Assembly (NCBI GenBank): GCA_947652605.1
Contig: OX393578.1
Location: 39,933,470 to 39,997,469 of the forward strand
Direction of reading: 5' to 3'
Source of the DNA: Elmis aenea
Lineage: Eukaryota; Arthropoda; Insecta; Coleoptera; Elmidae
DNA: 64,000 nucleotides
Shown here: in pieces, positions 10,919-23,844 of the stretch
Position numbering within the stretch: the stretch's first letter is position 1
Layout: each line of letters begins with the position of its first letter
Notes under the pieces: model-generated
The model's input: only the letters and a program-made list of their open reading frames with translations
Told to the model about the DNA's origin: nothing
Databases searched by the model: none
Translations under genes and position numbers: made by a program

Positions 10919-12099
10919 AACCGGCATTCAGTAACAGGTGGGTTCTGTTCTAAATGTTTAGATTTTTACGCAAATCGCTGTTCACGCTCGCTTTAACTCG
11001 AAAAGTGTTAAACAGATTAAACAGGAATTTTAGGTTATGTTATAAAATAGTCTAAAAATCTACATGACAAAAAGAGACACCGATTCAAGAGCTATTTCTG
11101 TGCCGGCCGCGCACTTTCCAAACGCCCCGCGTATAATGGTATTGTCAAAAATAGCGAGCCTTTGTGATACAAAATAATCGACTCATTACCTAAATTTGGC
11201 TGTAAACGCAAAAGGTTTAAACCTGACACTGATTTTACTCCTAGCTCTTTTAATTTGTTATTGTAACATTCCCTAAATGTTCACTACGCATGTCACCCCT
11301 AATTTACTACGATTAAGGTAAATTCTCGTATGCTAATGGCAAAATGGGACCAGTTATCCAATCCAATTACGACAGAACAACAAGAGATAGTTTGTATTTC
11401 ATTGATAATTAAATGTTGGTTATTTTCTTGTGCCAGGCCAGATTTAAGTACTTGTTTTAATCAAACATATTCTAGTTACAGGTATAAAGCAATGCCATTT
11501 TAATTATTTTTTTTGCTTCCGTTATCTAAAAAATACATGTATGACATTAAGTACAAACAACCAGAAATTCTTAATAAATGAAATCATGGACCTATTAATG
11601 CATCGTATTTTATCTCATTAACTAATTAAACTTTCTTACATTTACATCATTTTTTAACTATTAATCGGTTCATCTGAAAACATATTTTTTATTGTACAGT
11701 ACCAATATATCGAGCAAATTTTACATTTGACTTATGTTACAGTGTATAAAGTACGATACAACTGAAATTGTATACATGCTGTTAAATCACCTTTATTCTG
11801 CAACAAAATATAAATAAATAGAAATTACCAACGTGAAGACCATTACAGCAGGGACAAATTTTGGCCGTAATTATTGTAACTTTTTTGCACACCACCGTTT
11901 TAGGAGAGTTACATTTTTTTGAAAATAAACCAATATTTAAAAATGCTCCTAATCTAAACAAGAAGAGCTTTAAGTTTTTGCTTGAAAAATGGTGGTTAGC
12001 TTTAAATAAATCTATACATAAACAGTAAACTATACTTACTTAGTGAGCCAAAAGTACTGCAAAATCATAATTATTCTGGTATTCTTACAATAAAAGTGT
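10919..12099. other. unassigned stretch
   Basis: AT-rich DNA. There is a short GC-rich patch at 11100-11150 (GCCGGCCGCGCACTTTCC) and a less degenerate-looking stretch at 11280-11440. No coding signal, TIR pair or RNA gene seen. Confidence 0.4.
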
Positions 12100-12550
12100 G
12101 TTCCAACAAGGCTATGTACGATCTGATAAACGATCAGTCCATTCCAGGAATGCGCAGTATCGATATAGCGTTCTGGCAGCCTCGTTGATAGTATACAGTA
12201 CACCGGACGGTTGGTTAGTAGGCTGTTCCAGCAAATATCGGGTCAATTCATGAACTAGCCTGTGGACGGTAAAAACAGTGCGTACATGAACGAGGGCAAG
12301 AACTAGCGCTGTGATTTCTACACGCATGCGCTGTTCACAACTAACGTGGGCTCTAGTAGCTAAGCATCAGTCCTACGTTAGTACTGGTTTCTTAAGATGT
12401 TTACACTTGCGATGCTTAAATTTCTATGACCCAATAAACATAAAGTTCATTTACAGTTGGACATGTTGTTAAAGCGCTCCGGCAGCGACAAATACACTTA
12501 TTAGACTGTAGTTGACGCATGTGCAAAACCAGTTTATGCATTAGCACGCG
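12100..12550. repeat. dispersed repeat R1, copy B
   Basis: Starts GTTCCAACAAGGCTATGTAC and follows copy A through GCGCAGTATCGATA, ACCGGACGGTTGG, ACTAGCGCTGTGATTT and TACACGCATGCGCTGTTCAC. Small indels separate the copies. Any open frames here are incidental, since the other copies do not share them. Confidence 0.75.
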
Positions 12551-15500
12551 AATAAGTACAAAAGGCACTGCTGGAAAAAACTTTTAATTTTGTTGTTTTG
12601 TCAGGAGAACAAAGTTCTTTGTATTTAGTTCACATTGAATTTTGAACGATTACCAATACTTTTAAGCAGGTAATTTATTGCAGTGTAAGCAGGTGATAGA
12701 AAATAAACATCAACTTAAATAAAATATGAATTTCTGACTGTGTTGACCTCCGTTTTATCATCCTAATAAAAGCTGTGTAATTGGATCTTCAGTCGTTTCT
12801 GGGATAGGGCTTCAAACTTTTTCTTCATAGCTTACCCCACGGTGTCCTCTTTACTAAAGCAACTGAGTATCAGACACGGTTTATATTGTACAGGAGAGAG
12901 GTAAAGGACAGCTCTAGATTAAAATACCTTATGATGGTCAAAGAACCATCTTCTGAACTAACTTATAATATTCATATAAACACAATAAAGCTATGATAAG
13001 CGTTAAAATGAAAACCTTAAATTGTTTATAATAAAATTTAATAATTACAACAACTCATTACTAAGCTTTTAAAAACAGTTGATGAGTTTTAAACTGTCCA
13101 ACAAATAATATAAAAAAAACTGTATGTTACGCAATATTTCTTTTAACTGCTGCAGAATGTCTTAAAAAACTTAAAGTATTTATAAGGGCCATATTTTTTA
13201 AGTTATTTTAATCCTACTTGCTACAAAACAATTAAAATTAGTACAACATTTTGAATGGAAAAATTTTATGATCCGAAAAACTCATTTGATGGTCATCAGA
13301 TTTGAAAAATTAACACTTTTCGCTTTTTTCTTTGGTTGCTAAAGCATTTTTTGATTTAGTGTTTGTACTTATAAACATAATTACAAAACGTATAACGGTA
13401 AATTTTACAGTATCTAAACCAATTTAAGAAAGTAATGCGATCGTGAAAAAAAATGACTAAGTCCTACCAACAACTTAGAGAATGAGTTATCAGTAGGTAC
13501 AACTTAACGAATCTTTATAAAGTGCTTAAACAAGAAATGAAAGTGTTTAAGGTAATTAATATTCTATTTTAATAAATACCAGAAAATGCGCAAGATTATA
13601 CGATGGAAACTTGAATAAAGTTATGCAATTCAAAGGTATGATCGTTATCTTGCATTTTTTTTAAGTTTATTTGAGCTTGAATAACTTGTAATTTTGAAAA
13701 CCATTTAGATATCGGTGTGAAAAATAATAATTTAAAAAACTTAGTATTTAAACAGCTTTCATAAAATTTTATTTCTTGACCAGCATTAGATATAAAGCAT
13801 GAAAAGCTTCATACTTCACAACGCGCAGTTATTCATAAATCCTTTTCTTAATTTTTGTAGATGGAGTTAAATCTTGATTTGATCACGGTTTACAGAAATT
13901 CAGATTTAATTAACACAATTCTGCGCGTTTAGATCGGTGCTTTTCCAAGTTTAGGCCGTTCTGTACTTTACTGTTATATAAACATAAAAGATGAACCAAG
14001 CGGTCCGTTTAAATAAAATAAATGTACAACTCTGTTATTGCTAAACAATGAGTAATTTATTTTTATTTCTTAATGTATGCTAAGTAATGTACCTACTTGC
14101 GATAAGCCAAAGTTTTAGTTATTAATTTAAAAGCGGATTGTATTGTGCTACGAAAAATATAATTTGTTTTGTAATGAACTTTTGATTTCATATAGTAACC
14201 GTTTTAGAAGTATTCGAATTAAACCCAGTAATGAAATTAATTTATTAAGCTATTAGGATTTCGTCAATATTTTTCTCTTTGTTGATGTACTTGAATATTT
14301 TTAAGGTTTATATTTACATTTGAAAGCCCCATTAATTTTATGTTTTGCTAACATTTTAATTCAAATCAAATTTACCGCTCTATCGCTCAATAGTTTATTA
14401 TAACCACATAAAATCCATAATTTTCCTTACAGCTTTTAAATGGTATTCTATGGTTTATTGATGTAAACCCAATTGCGTTGTGGTTGTTGTTCTATTTGTG
14501 ATTTAACATTAAATTTACGTTACAAATTACTAATTAAATCCTAATGAGATGTCATTTCCGTTAGTAAATGAATAACAATAGGACAAATTAATCAGCGTAT
14601 GTTGCTACCGATTACCGACTATTGTAAAGATTGCAGGAGATGTGTAGGCACGTGGCTGTAGCAGGTGAACCGCCCGGAGCCCACCAAACTACAGTCAAAG
14701 GCTGCAACCGTAAGCACGCTCGCTAATTAATCTTACTATATACACTGTTATGATACAGACATTTCACTGAAGCTCAAAGTGAATTATTCTATTGCTAGTA
14801 TGGAACGGTTCAATACTTACTGGTTTATGTAACAGAGGGACTGAACTAGTTGTGCAACGTTCGAAAATGGGGAAACGCTTGGTCTCTAATAAGGAACGGC
14901 TGCAAGGAGAACAGGATGGAAAATACTGTAGTAACTTGGTTGGTCACGTGTATTCTTGGGTAATTAACACATATTGAGGGATGTTATTGCTTGAGAATAC
15001 ACGTAGCTGACAAGTGACATCGTCATCGACCCATCGTACATCTATTGCGTCATCATCAGCTGCAGATTGCACAACTTTACAAATGTTTTCAAACCTGTAC
15101 ATCTTTATCTTAAAAATCGAGCACCGTCTTTCAATTTGCCTTATCTTCGTCAAAAAAAATTGTGTTGTAATAATATCAAAACGCCGATGTAACAAAAAAT
15201 ATTGTACGTAGCTATGCTATTACCTATATATAATATAATACGAATATTTTGAGGAAGTAACAAACAAATTTTGCAAATGATTTACACATTTTACTTTTAT
15301 TCTATAAAATACATTAAAAATAATTTCACTTAAAATGTATTTTGTTCTCACGCACTCTTTTAAAGTCTTTGGTCAGTCGTCGATGTTGATACATTTACTG
15401 ATGTCGCTGTCTTAACCAAATCGCGCTCTACGTGTTCGATATATTGAAGAGGGTGCTGCAAACCATGTCCTTAAACACCAAATACAATTTATAATTCAAC

Positions 15501-15918
15501 TAATTCAAATCATGAATTTCAGAGGGCCAGTCTTCTGTCTCAATAAAATCGGATACATTTTAAGGCCAGAGTTTTGTCTTGATTTAGTATGTACATGGTG
15601 GGCAAATTTCGTTGTTTTCGTAGGGAATATCGGTAACTATAAGAGGTATCGAAAAACGGACCTCGCATCCTCGATCTCTTTTTTCGAGAAAAATTTAATG
15701 GTGACTATTCCCCTCATGGTCATATAAACCAATCACTTTAGTTAAATTATAGTCACGCCTTAATGTTTTGAACAATCACGTTCATTTTTAAGCGGCAAAA
15801 TTCCTAGGGATTTTTTCACCTCCAAAATAGCGAAAACATCCCGTTGTCATGTCAATTATATCCTTAGCAACCTGGTTGTTTGTTTACAGATGTTTGACAG
15901 TTGTAAAATATATTTAAG
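12551..15918. other. long unassigned stretch, possible regulatory DNA
   Basis: No recognisable gene. The patch 14630-14740 (GTGGCTGTAGCAGGTGAACC, CCGCCCGGAGCCCACC) is GC-rich in an AT-rich setting. At 14944-15195 the minus strand is open for 83 codons, with an acidic core AADDDAIDVRWVDDDV weakly reminiscent of a PB1-type fold; I do not consider this enough to call a gene. The segment 15780-15918 may be the 5' region of the exon that follows. Confidence 0.35.
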
Positions 15919-16070
15919 ATGAGCCGTTTTGGAATAACTTCCATAGAAGAAATACAAAAAACTGTTGCAAATATAACTCCCAAAAATACTGTTGCATCCA
16001 AAACGTCAATATGGAAACAATTTGAAAAATTTTGCAAGGAAAGGAGTTACGATTTAAATGCGCTGCAGAG
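15919..16070 (+). CDS. candidate first coding exon, tyrosine-recombinase/ZMYM-like N-terminus
   Basis: The ATG at 15919 opens a clean 50-codon frame that runs into a splice donor. The peptide starts MSRFGITSIEEIQKTVANIT, then PKNTVASKTSIWKQFEKFCK and ERSYDLNALQ. The exon ends at CAGAG before GTTAGT at 16071, a good insect 5' splice site in phase 2. The SIWKQFxxFCxERxY pattern resembles the N-terminal SAM-like part of Crypton-type tyrosine recombinases and their domesticated ZMYM/QRICH1/KCTD1-like relatives, which often begin with a short MSRF-type exon. I could not find a second exon downstream; a hairpin MITE sits about 100 bp into the putative intron. It could be a real host exon, a captured exon, or part of a Crypton-like element. 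The family call is tentative. Confidence 0.4.
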
Positions 16071-16169
16071 GTTAGTGCGCTATCGAAAATGTTAACAAAT
16101 AATAAACGAAAATTGTACCTAATTATTTTTGGTATCTTATTTGGGAAATAGTCTAATCAAATATATTTC

Positions 16170-16347
16170 GGAACATTATTTTGCAGGAAAAATTTTAACA
16201 AGTTTGTTACTTATAGGTAACATCCCTCGACAAAATGAATGACAAAATCCCTCGCCTTCGGCTCAGGATTTTGTCATGTCTTTTGTCTTAGGATGTTACC
16301 AAAGTAACAAACTTTTGTCAATAATTTTACCGGCAAAATAATGTTCC
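16170..16347. repeat. small hairpin MITE, arms about 80 bp
   Basis: The arms are GGAACATTATTTTGC...GACAAAATCC and its inverted copy ending GCAAAATAATGTTCC. They include the paired GTTTGTTACTT and GGTAACATCC blocks and surround a short CTCGCCTTCGGCTCAG loop. Pairing is close to complete apart from small indels. It sits in the putative intron after 16070. No target duplication could be fixed. Confidence 0.8.
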
Positions 16348-16479
16348 CTTAATATTAAATTTATTATAACTGAAAATTAAAATTGGTTATCATCTTTTGT
16401 TTTCGAACTATCGCCGATAACTCGATTTTTCGGCTTTTCGGTATGTCTCGCTTGTTTATGAAAATGAAGAAATATTATT

Positions 16480-17410
16480 TTGACGTTCTACAGACATTTT
16501 TTTGATAAGAATGCAGTGGCGTAAACAATTTTTCAAAAAAAAAATCTAAACTTGAGTTGTCACATAAAGTTGTATTTTTTTTTAAATGGAACCCATAGTT
16601 GGCTGTGGCATCACGAGAAAAAGGATTTTTCCCCATTCCTACAATATATATCATGTGGGGTCGATTTATTAATTTTCCTTACATTATAGCAAAAATTAGG
16701 TAATTTTTCATATTTTATTTTGTTTTTAGTAGTAGGCATATGTCATTAGAATATAACTGGTAAAACAAACTGTCATCCTGTTGTTTTAATGATAGTTTGA
16801 CAGAAATAATCACTTTAATTGTTGATTGTTTATATTATTGTACCTAAAAAAACACAAAATGGCTTACGAATATTACGAAGAGTATGATATGTTAGAATGT
16901 TTCATTCAAAGTAATAATAATTCTGAAGCTGCAAGTGAATCATATTTTAATCGTTACCCATAATGAAGAAGAAATGTCCCACAACTAATGAGATTTTGTT
17001 TTAATCTTTCAAAAATAGATTTATTAAGGTTGCTGAGAAAATAATAAGGAATTTAAATAAGTCATAGCCAACTATAGCTTCCATTTAAAAAAATAAATTT
17101 ATGTCATAACTTTTTAACAGCGAGGGTAATTTTTTTTTAGTTTAATCGAATTCTTCATAAAAATATCTATAAATAATCTCCATAAATCTTTTCGATATAT
17201 GTATACAACAATAACGGAGATATGACATATTATTAATATGACAAAAATAGGTACACTTTTTCTAATAACTCAAAAACCGGAAATACAAAAATATTTTTGA
17301 ACACAGTTCTGAGTTTGTCTCAAAAAACTGCACATTTTTGGTAATTTAAGCGTTTCTCTTTCTCTATCTAAAATATTAAGCAAGATACCCATGCAATCCC
17401 ATCGAATCTG
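16480..17410. mobile_element. foldback mariner-like element related to family A
   Basis: TTTAAATGGAACCCATAGTT (about 16573) and its inverted copy near 17063-17090 form the arms, extended outward by weaker pairing (about 16495-16580 with 17085-17170). The same internal block recurs in the right arm of the foldback at 41865-47025 (46684-46712). The outer part, 17230-17410, matches the inverted fragment at 40967-41105. The centre encodes a transposase N-terminus. The right border could be GGACCACCCTTG at about 17409, a decayed TIR. Confidence 0.6.
16859..16963 (+). pseudogene. 34-codon N-terminus of a mariner-like transposase (DUF4817 type)
   Basis: From the ATG at 16859 the frame reads MAYEYYEEYDMLECFIQSNN, NSEAASESYFNRYP, then TAA. 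The EEYxDMxxxxxxxxxNxxxAxxxYxxRYP pattern is the first helix-turn-helix of the transposases described at 6018. It stops just where that first domain ends, because it sits at the turn-around point of a palindrome. No further coding sequence follows in frame. Confidence 0.55.
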
Positions 17411-17875
17411 GACCACCCTTGGCTTAAGTAAAAATGAAATGTATCGTTTTTTTAATCAATTACGCTGTATGGGCAGTGAACACTTACCGACTAAAACTGT
17501 AATTTGCATTATAAAACTTCAATTTAGTTCGTTAAATCACCGCTAGAACGAGTACTAATTAATTATTACTTTAAATATCTCTTCAAACCTCATATTTCTT
17601 GTTTGGTTAAAGCGTAACTTAATTTTTTTTTTCTTTATGCACTTTGCATAACTAACATTCTTCTGTCTTTCAAAGTAAAAAATAAGAAAATAAATATTAC
17701 ATAGTAAAAGACGGTTAAGTGTCTACATGGCTAATCCTTAAAAAAAACAACGAAAAGCTAATCTTTGTTAATATCTAATTAATCTTGTTACTACATCTTC
17801 AAATAAATTTATGAGTAAGTACTATGTTAATGCATTATTTAGTGGCATTTACCATGCAGCGATAATATTTATGTA

Positions 17876-18642
17876 TACAGGGTGATTCAGTTTGACTGTC
17901 GCACCCCTATAACTTTTAAAAAAGTCAAAATTACCCCAACAAACCTTATATTTTTGGAAACGGCGACAAATTCTCTATTTAGTGATGTGCATTTGTTATC
18001 TCTACGATGACGTATGTCAAATCCGCGATAGAAAACTGTTTTTTTTTAAATTACATAGTACACATGTTTTTGTTGATTCGGATAAAGAATTTAATTCTGA
18101 ATCCGACCATGTATTAAAAAAATATGCATACATAAGAAAATTTTCGAGAAAAATCAGTTCAAAGTTTATTTGTTCCACACTCTCCGTTAATTAAAATCAT
18201 TAGATACTGACTTTTCTTGTTTAGTCTAAAATTCCATTTTCATTTAATAATTAACAACTAATAATATTGAAAACATAGGTTATAAACTTTAAACTGTCTT
18301 TTACAGAGGTGATCGTTTTTTGTTAGGTTAAATAGACTGATTGCTATAATTTGATAAATAAAGTTTGAACAGATTTTTCTTGAAAATTTTGCATACTTTT
18401 TTAATACATGATTGGATTCAGAATTCATTCTCTGTCCGTCTCAACAAAAACATGTATACTATGTAGTTAAAAAAAAAACAGTTGCCTATCGTGGATTTGA
18501 CATACGTCATCGTAGAGATAACAAATGCACATCACTAAATAGAGAATTTGTCGCAGTTTCCAAAAAATATAAGGTTTGTTGGGGTTATTTTCAATAATTA
18601 AACAGTTATAGGGGTGCGACAGTCAAACTGAATCACCCGGTA
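17876..18642. mobile_element. foldback element, family C, 0.77 kb
   Basis: The left end is TACAGGGTGATTCAGTTTGA and the right end, inverted, is TACCGGGTGATTCAGTTTGA. The arms pair over at least 170 bp (17876-18050 with 18480-18642, including ACTGTCGCACCCCTATAACT and CTCTATTTAGTGATGTGCAT). They keep pairing more loosely toward the centre (CATGTTTTTGTTGA on both sides). TA flanks both ends (...TA before, TA after), consistent with Tc1/mariner-type target use. The copy at 32794-35138 belongs to the same family. Confidence 0.85.
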
Positions 18643-20655
18643 TAGTGTATAATTCGCATATATATGTAGTTACGTGACAAATACGTTACCATGACAACGG
18701 TAAGAAAAATGGAAATAACTAGGATCGTTTGAACGAGGCCCTGGGTGAGTTACAACAACGATATGTCCACTTCTGGGCTTCTTTCAACGATTCATAAAAC
18801 ACATGTTCCGTCCAATTTTATTTATATCTGCGAAGAAGGTGGAGTTTTTTCGTCGAATAACCGCGTGTAGCTAATTTAAAAAATGAAATAAAGAACTCTA
18901 TATTAGTGGGTAATAAACAAGCGACCGACCTCCTATATATTTCGAGTTTTTCATCAAAACTACTTATTCTCGAGCGATGTTATGTTATTAGTTGCTCAAT
19001 ATACTGAACAAACAACCAAACAAAGAAGACGAACATAATAACAGAAGAAATTAAATGAAAATAAAGATAAATACCTCGGAATTCTCGTGCGCAGCAAAAG
19101 TTATTACTGACAATTTTGTGATCCCTCCAATTAGGCCCTCATATGATAATATTGGTTGGATTCGCTTGTGATGTCAAAGCGACTGTGCGCTCTTGTGGCA
19201 TTATAAGCGGCCGTAATACTCTAGCCGTCTTGCCTTGTTATATAATTGCTAGGGTCTTATAAGGAAGGCTCCTTTCACCCAGATGCGGAAACTTCAGGTA
19301 AGAGTGTTTGGTAGGGCGAGCGTTTAGCTACAACAAAATCACTCAATAGTCGATGAAGCATGTCGTACACTTCATTCAAAATTTGGACAGGCAGGATAAA
19401 CGACTTGACGCTCGGCCACTAAGATTACAAAATTTAATTAATTGGTTCTCTTCAATAAATTGAAGGTGCTTTAATTTTCAAAAATTTGAATGCTATAACT
19501 GGTGTTGCTAATTACTGACGACATAATAATTACGTTTTAATATTAATTAATTATAATTTTTTTCATTAACGTCTAACATCAGTAAATTAGTACGTAGTAT
19601 GTACTTGAAAAACATTGTGCTGAATTGAGAAACAAAACTTTTCAAAAGCGTTTTCTCAAATACTATAAATTGGTTTTGCGAAAAATCAAACGTTTTTAAG
19701 AAGTATTACTTAGTTAAAATATCAAAAGCTATGAAAAAAAATTGGAATAATCCACAGTGTAAAAGGTTTTTATTTAAAATAATCAAAAACAAAAATTTAC
19801 CGATAAACTTTATCCGTTTACCTTACAAGCCATTAATTTTAAATGTTAAACAATCAAATACAATTTTGGTCATACAAGATGCTATATTTAATTAACAATA
19901 GAAAATGGTTTTGTGTATTGCTATTTATGTAATTATAGTCAAAAAATTGCACCCACTGAATAACATTCATATTTAAGTATCCTGTTCTGCTTTTTAAAGT
20001 CCAATATTGAATATAGTTAAAAAAATTTAATAAAAAATAAATGCACTAAAAATATGAAAAAAAAAACCTTTATTTTACGCTTACTGATAGGCATTTGTTG
20101 CATTTGTGCACATTTATGAAACAAAATACTTAAAATGATACTCATGGACATCTTTTAGAGTTATTTGAGGATAGAGCTTGATTTTATTGACCGACATAAA
20201 AAATAAAAAACATTAATACTACATTATCAAATTTTTTAGGTTATTATTAAATCAATAAGAAACAGTCACAGAGAAAAACATTTATGAACAATAATATCAC
20301 TACTCTTAATAGTTGTTTATTATTTAACTTAGTACATCATTTTTGAAGTATTATGTATTTTAATATTTTAAAATGTTTGTATTTCATATTTTCAAGAAAC
20401 TGTAAACCAGATATTCTTTGTACACTGGCGTAGCTACAACGTTTGGGTTTAATAGCAAACCACGACTTCCTATTTTTATTAATATTTTACCGAAGTTTGG
20501 TTGAAAATCGATGGTAAAGGTTAACTATGAATATAAAAATGTTATTAATTTATATTTTTAATTTTATGTTCCACAAATAATATTTCTTAATATCACACGG
20601 AAACAAAAGTAAGTAATGAAATTTTGTAACTAAAATTGAATGATACAAAATGTTT
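18643..20655. other. unassigned stretch, partly less AT-rich
   Basis: 19080-19330 is a relatively GC-richer patch containing TTATAAGCGGCCGTAATACT and ends in CTTCAGGTAAGAGTG, which would be a good splice donor (GT at about 19297). No upstream reading frame supports an exon. The rest is AT-rich and unassigned. Confidence 0.35.
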
Positions 20656-20696
20656 GTTTCAACAAGGCTATGTACGATTCAATGTACTATCAGGAT
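20656..20696. repeat. dispersed repeat R1, copy C, left part
   Basis: GTTTCAACAAGGCTATGTAC to ATCAGGATT matches the first 40 bp of copies A and B. The continuation (GCGCAGTATCGATATCGCG) is found only at 23845, after the retrotransposon, so the insertion point is base-level visible: between ...CAGGATT and TGCGCAG. Confidence 0.85.
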
Positions 20697-23600
20697 TAGA
20701 TTAGCATTTTTGCAAAAATGTAGAGAAACTCAACGAAGCTACTACAATCCGCCTAGTCGAAATTTTTAAATTCAACGACGTGCCCCACTAAGGAGCAAGA
20801 ATCGGTCACCCATACAAAACAAACAAAAAACAATGACACTCTCCATGTTTTTCATCACAATATTCAATGTTTACGAAACAAAACTTTAGAACTCGAGTTG
20901 ACACTTAACACAATGAACTTAAAACCACATATACTAGCCTTAAGTGAACACTGGTGCACATCTGATGAACTACAGTGCCTCAACATCCCAGGATATACAT
21001 TAGTATCCTACTATGCAAGATCGACCATGCAACACGGAGGAACATGTATATTCGTTCTCAGTAATTTAAATAACTTTAGAGAATTAAAAAAATTTTCACT
21101 CTACAATATTGAAGGTCAATTCGAGTGTTCTTGTATCATAAACATTTCTTTCAAAATTATTATTGCCTGTATTTATCGAACTAATTTAGGCTCTCTTGAT
21201 ATTTTCTTCAATTGTCTTGAGAAATTTTTAGAAGAAAGCTTCGTTACTTTCTCAGAATATAAAATTATACTCACAGGTGATTTCAATATTTGCTTGCTAA
21301 ATATAAATAAAAATAAAAATAGTAAACTGTTTCTCGACATACTCCACAGTCAAAATTATGAACAAACAATATTTGAAGCAACCCGGGTTACCAAACAATC
21401 AAAATCTCTCATTGACTGCATTTTCATTAAAAACTTCTGCGACACAGACCCTAAAAGCTGTGGGAAAGTTATCAAAACAGCACTGTCTGACCACTACGGC
21501 CAGTCAGTTGAAGTAAAAATTGAAAAAGTACATCACAAGGACGACACCCCCAAAAATCTAACCGCAAGGATCTTCTCACACAATAAACTAGAAGAATTTA
21601 GAGCAAACCTTGCAAACCGTAATTGGGATGAAGTATACCTATCATCGGACGTAAACTCGGCTTATGAAATTTTCTTAAAAATATATAAAGAATTCTTTGA
21701 TATTATTTTCAAACCGAAAACCATAAAACAAAGGCCAAACCACAGAAACTGGATCACTACCGGCATCAAAATATCCTGCTCTAACAAACGACAACTATAT
21801 GTAGATTACAGGGAAGGTCGAATATCCGAGGAATATTTTAAAACATACTCTAAAATATTAAAATGTACCATCCGTCTTGCAAAACGACTCTCGGACGAAA
21901 AATACATTAAAACGGCAAAAAACAAAAGTAAAGCGACATGGGAAGTTATAGGCAACTATATGGGAAAAAGGCAAAAAGAAGAAAATTTTATCAACAATGT
22001 CAAAAATACAGGCGACAACCCATTAGACATACTAAACAACGTAAATGAACTATTTATAAATATGTGCCCTGACAATACAGATGGGTCAATTTCGGAAACC
22101 AGCCACTTCAAACAAAATAATATGTCCATCTATCTACGTCCCACTTCTTACGAGGAAATTTATAAGACTATAATGTCACTTAAAAACACAAAATCAACAG
22201 GAGAGGATGAAATACCAACAAACCTCTTAAAACATACTGCCGACCTAATATCTGGACCTTTGAATCACATCATAAACCTTTCTTTAAAAAATGGCATATT
22301 TCCAAACAAACTAAAATGTGCAAAAATCAAACCTATCTACAAAAAAGGGGATGTAAGTGACATAGGAAACTATAGGCCCATAGCCATACTCACAAACATC
22401 AGTAAGATATTTGAAAAAATAATCTACAACAGAATTGAAAATTACTTAGACCACTATGGCATAATAAACAACGCTCAAAATGGTTTCAGAAAAGGCAAGA
22501 CAACTACCCGTGCTATTTACATGGCAATCCGAAATGTACTTCAATCCCTCAACAAAGACAAACACACCATGGTCATGTGTGTTGATCTCTCAAAAGCTTT
22601 TGATAGTGTTGACCACGAGATACTGCTAACGAAATTAGAACACTATGGTATACGAGGGACCGCCCATAATCTTATAACATCTTATCTTTCGGAAAGAAAC
22701 CAATACGTTGCCGGAAAAGACACGTCAGGTAGATTTCTAAAATCCAACAAAAAGAAAATCAAAAAAGGAGTCCCGCAAGGATCAATCTTGGGTCCCCTCT
22801 TATACATACTGTACACAAATGATCTTCCAAATTTTGTCAAAACTTCCCTTATACAATTTGCCGATGACACATCTGCCATTATTAGTGACTCAGATTCCAA
22901 AAACTCTGAACAAAAACTCTTTGACTGTTTAGGCCAACTCCAACATTGGTTTACGTTAAATAATCTAACCTTAAACGTCAATAAAACGCAAGTTATAAAA
23001 TTTTCACAAAGTAAAATAACCTCAGACTTAAAATTTCAAAATAATTCCACAAGTATAAATGTTGTTAATAAAATATCTTTTCTTGGTTTATGTATTGACT
23101 CTAGACTGGACTGGTCATACCATATCGAACGCCTGTCACAAAGCCTGTCACGGTACCCTTTTGCACTAAAAAACCTAAAAAAATTGGTCAATGCAAACGC
23201 GGCCAAAACTGCATATCATGCATATGTCGAATCTAGGTTACGCTATGCTGTAATTTTTTGGGGTAACGCTAGTGACTCAGAACGCCTCTTCATTATACAA
23301 AAGCGATGTATAAGAAATATATTTGGCCTGAACTACCGAGATCACTGCAAAGAAACTTTTCGTGACAACGAAATATTAACCTTTTACGGTCTATTTATCC
23401 TCGAAGCCATCATGTTCGTAAAAAATAATGTAGATCTGTTCGAAGAGAATATAAGAAATTATGCAGCCAATACGCGACATAAAAAAAAAACTAAAACCCG
23501 ATTGTTTCAAATATACCTATCTTCAAAAAAATGTAGCCTCCACAATTATTGCTATATATAATAAATTTAACACATCACCTGAGAGTATAATAAATCTTCC

Positions 23601-23844
23601 CACCCGCGAATTGAAGAAGAAATTAAGAAAAGTTCTGATTTCTAAAGCTTACTATGGAGTAAGCGAATATTTAAATGATGCTGACTTTGTAAAATGTTAT
23701 ATTTAAATATCATTTTTCTGTGTTTTTTCTTTTTTATTAACTATGTATATTATTTGTAATGTACGTAAATTATTATTGTGACAAGTTCTACACCTTTTTT
23801 GGGATATTCAGAACAAATAAAGATTATTATTATTATTATTATTA
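20697..23844 (+). mobile_element. non-LTR retrotransposon (CR1/L2/Jockey superfamily) with (ATT)n tail
   Basis: This is a 3.1-kb insertion splitting R1 copy C. It carries one long endonuclease-reverse transcriptase ORF and a short 3' untranslated region. AATAAAG is followed by about eight ATT units instead of poly-A. A microsatellite tail and no visible long target duplication are typical of CR1/L2/Daphne/Crack-like clades; I cannot choose among them by eye. The 5' end seems truncated just upstream of the endonuclease domain, and ORF1 is absent. Confidence 0.85.
20854..23706 (+). pseudogene. ORF2: apurinic endonuclease plus reverse transcriptase, two frameshifts
   Basis: The main open frame runs to 23561 (ATG available at 20868; a TTG at 20898 is numbered residue 1 here). 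Endonuclease landmarks are LALSEHW at residue 14, TGDFNI around 126 and SDHYGQS around 196. RT landmarks are YKKGDVSDIGNYRPIAIL near 484, FRKGKTT near 536, VDLSKAFDSVDHE near 566, VPQGSILGPLLY near 630 and the catalytic FADDTS near 653. The usual start HHNIQCLRNK is readable one frame over at 20854-20883, so one base was lost there. Near 23480, in an A run, a second frameshift moves the true C-terminus (TRELKKKLRKVLISKAYYGV, stop about 23706) into another frame. Otherwise almost intact. A young but inactive copy. Confidence 0.88.

Noticed and set aside
12112..12327. 71-codon minus-strand open frame
   Set aside because: Falls inside repeat R1; the homologous frame is not open in the other copies.
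14944..15195. 83-codon minus-strand frame with an acidic PB1-like core
   Set aside because: The resemblance is weak, there is no supporting splice structure and the N-terminal part is not domain-like.
19290..19305. CAGGTAAGAGTG as the donor of a host exon
   Set aside because: No open, conserved-looking coding sequence precedes it; donor-like words are frequent by chance.
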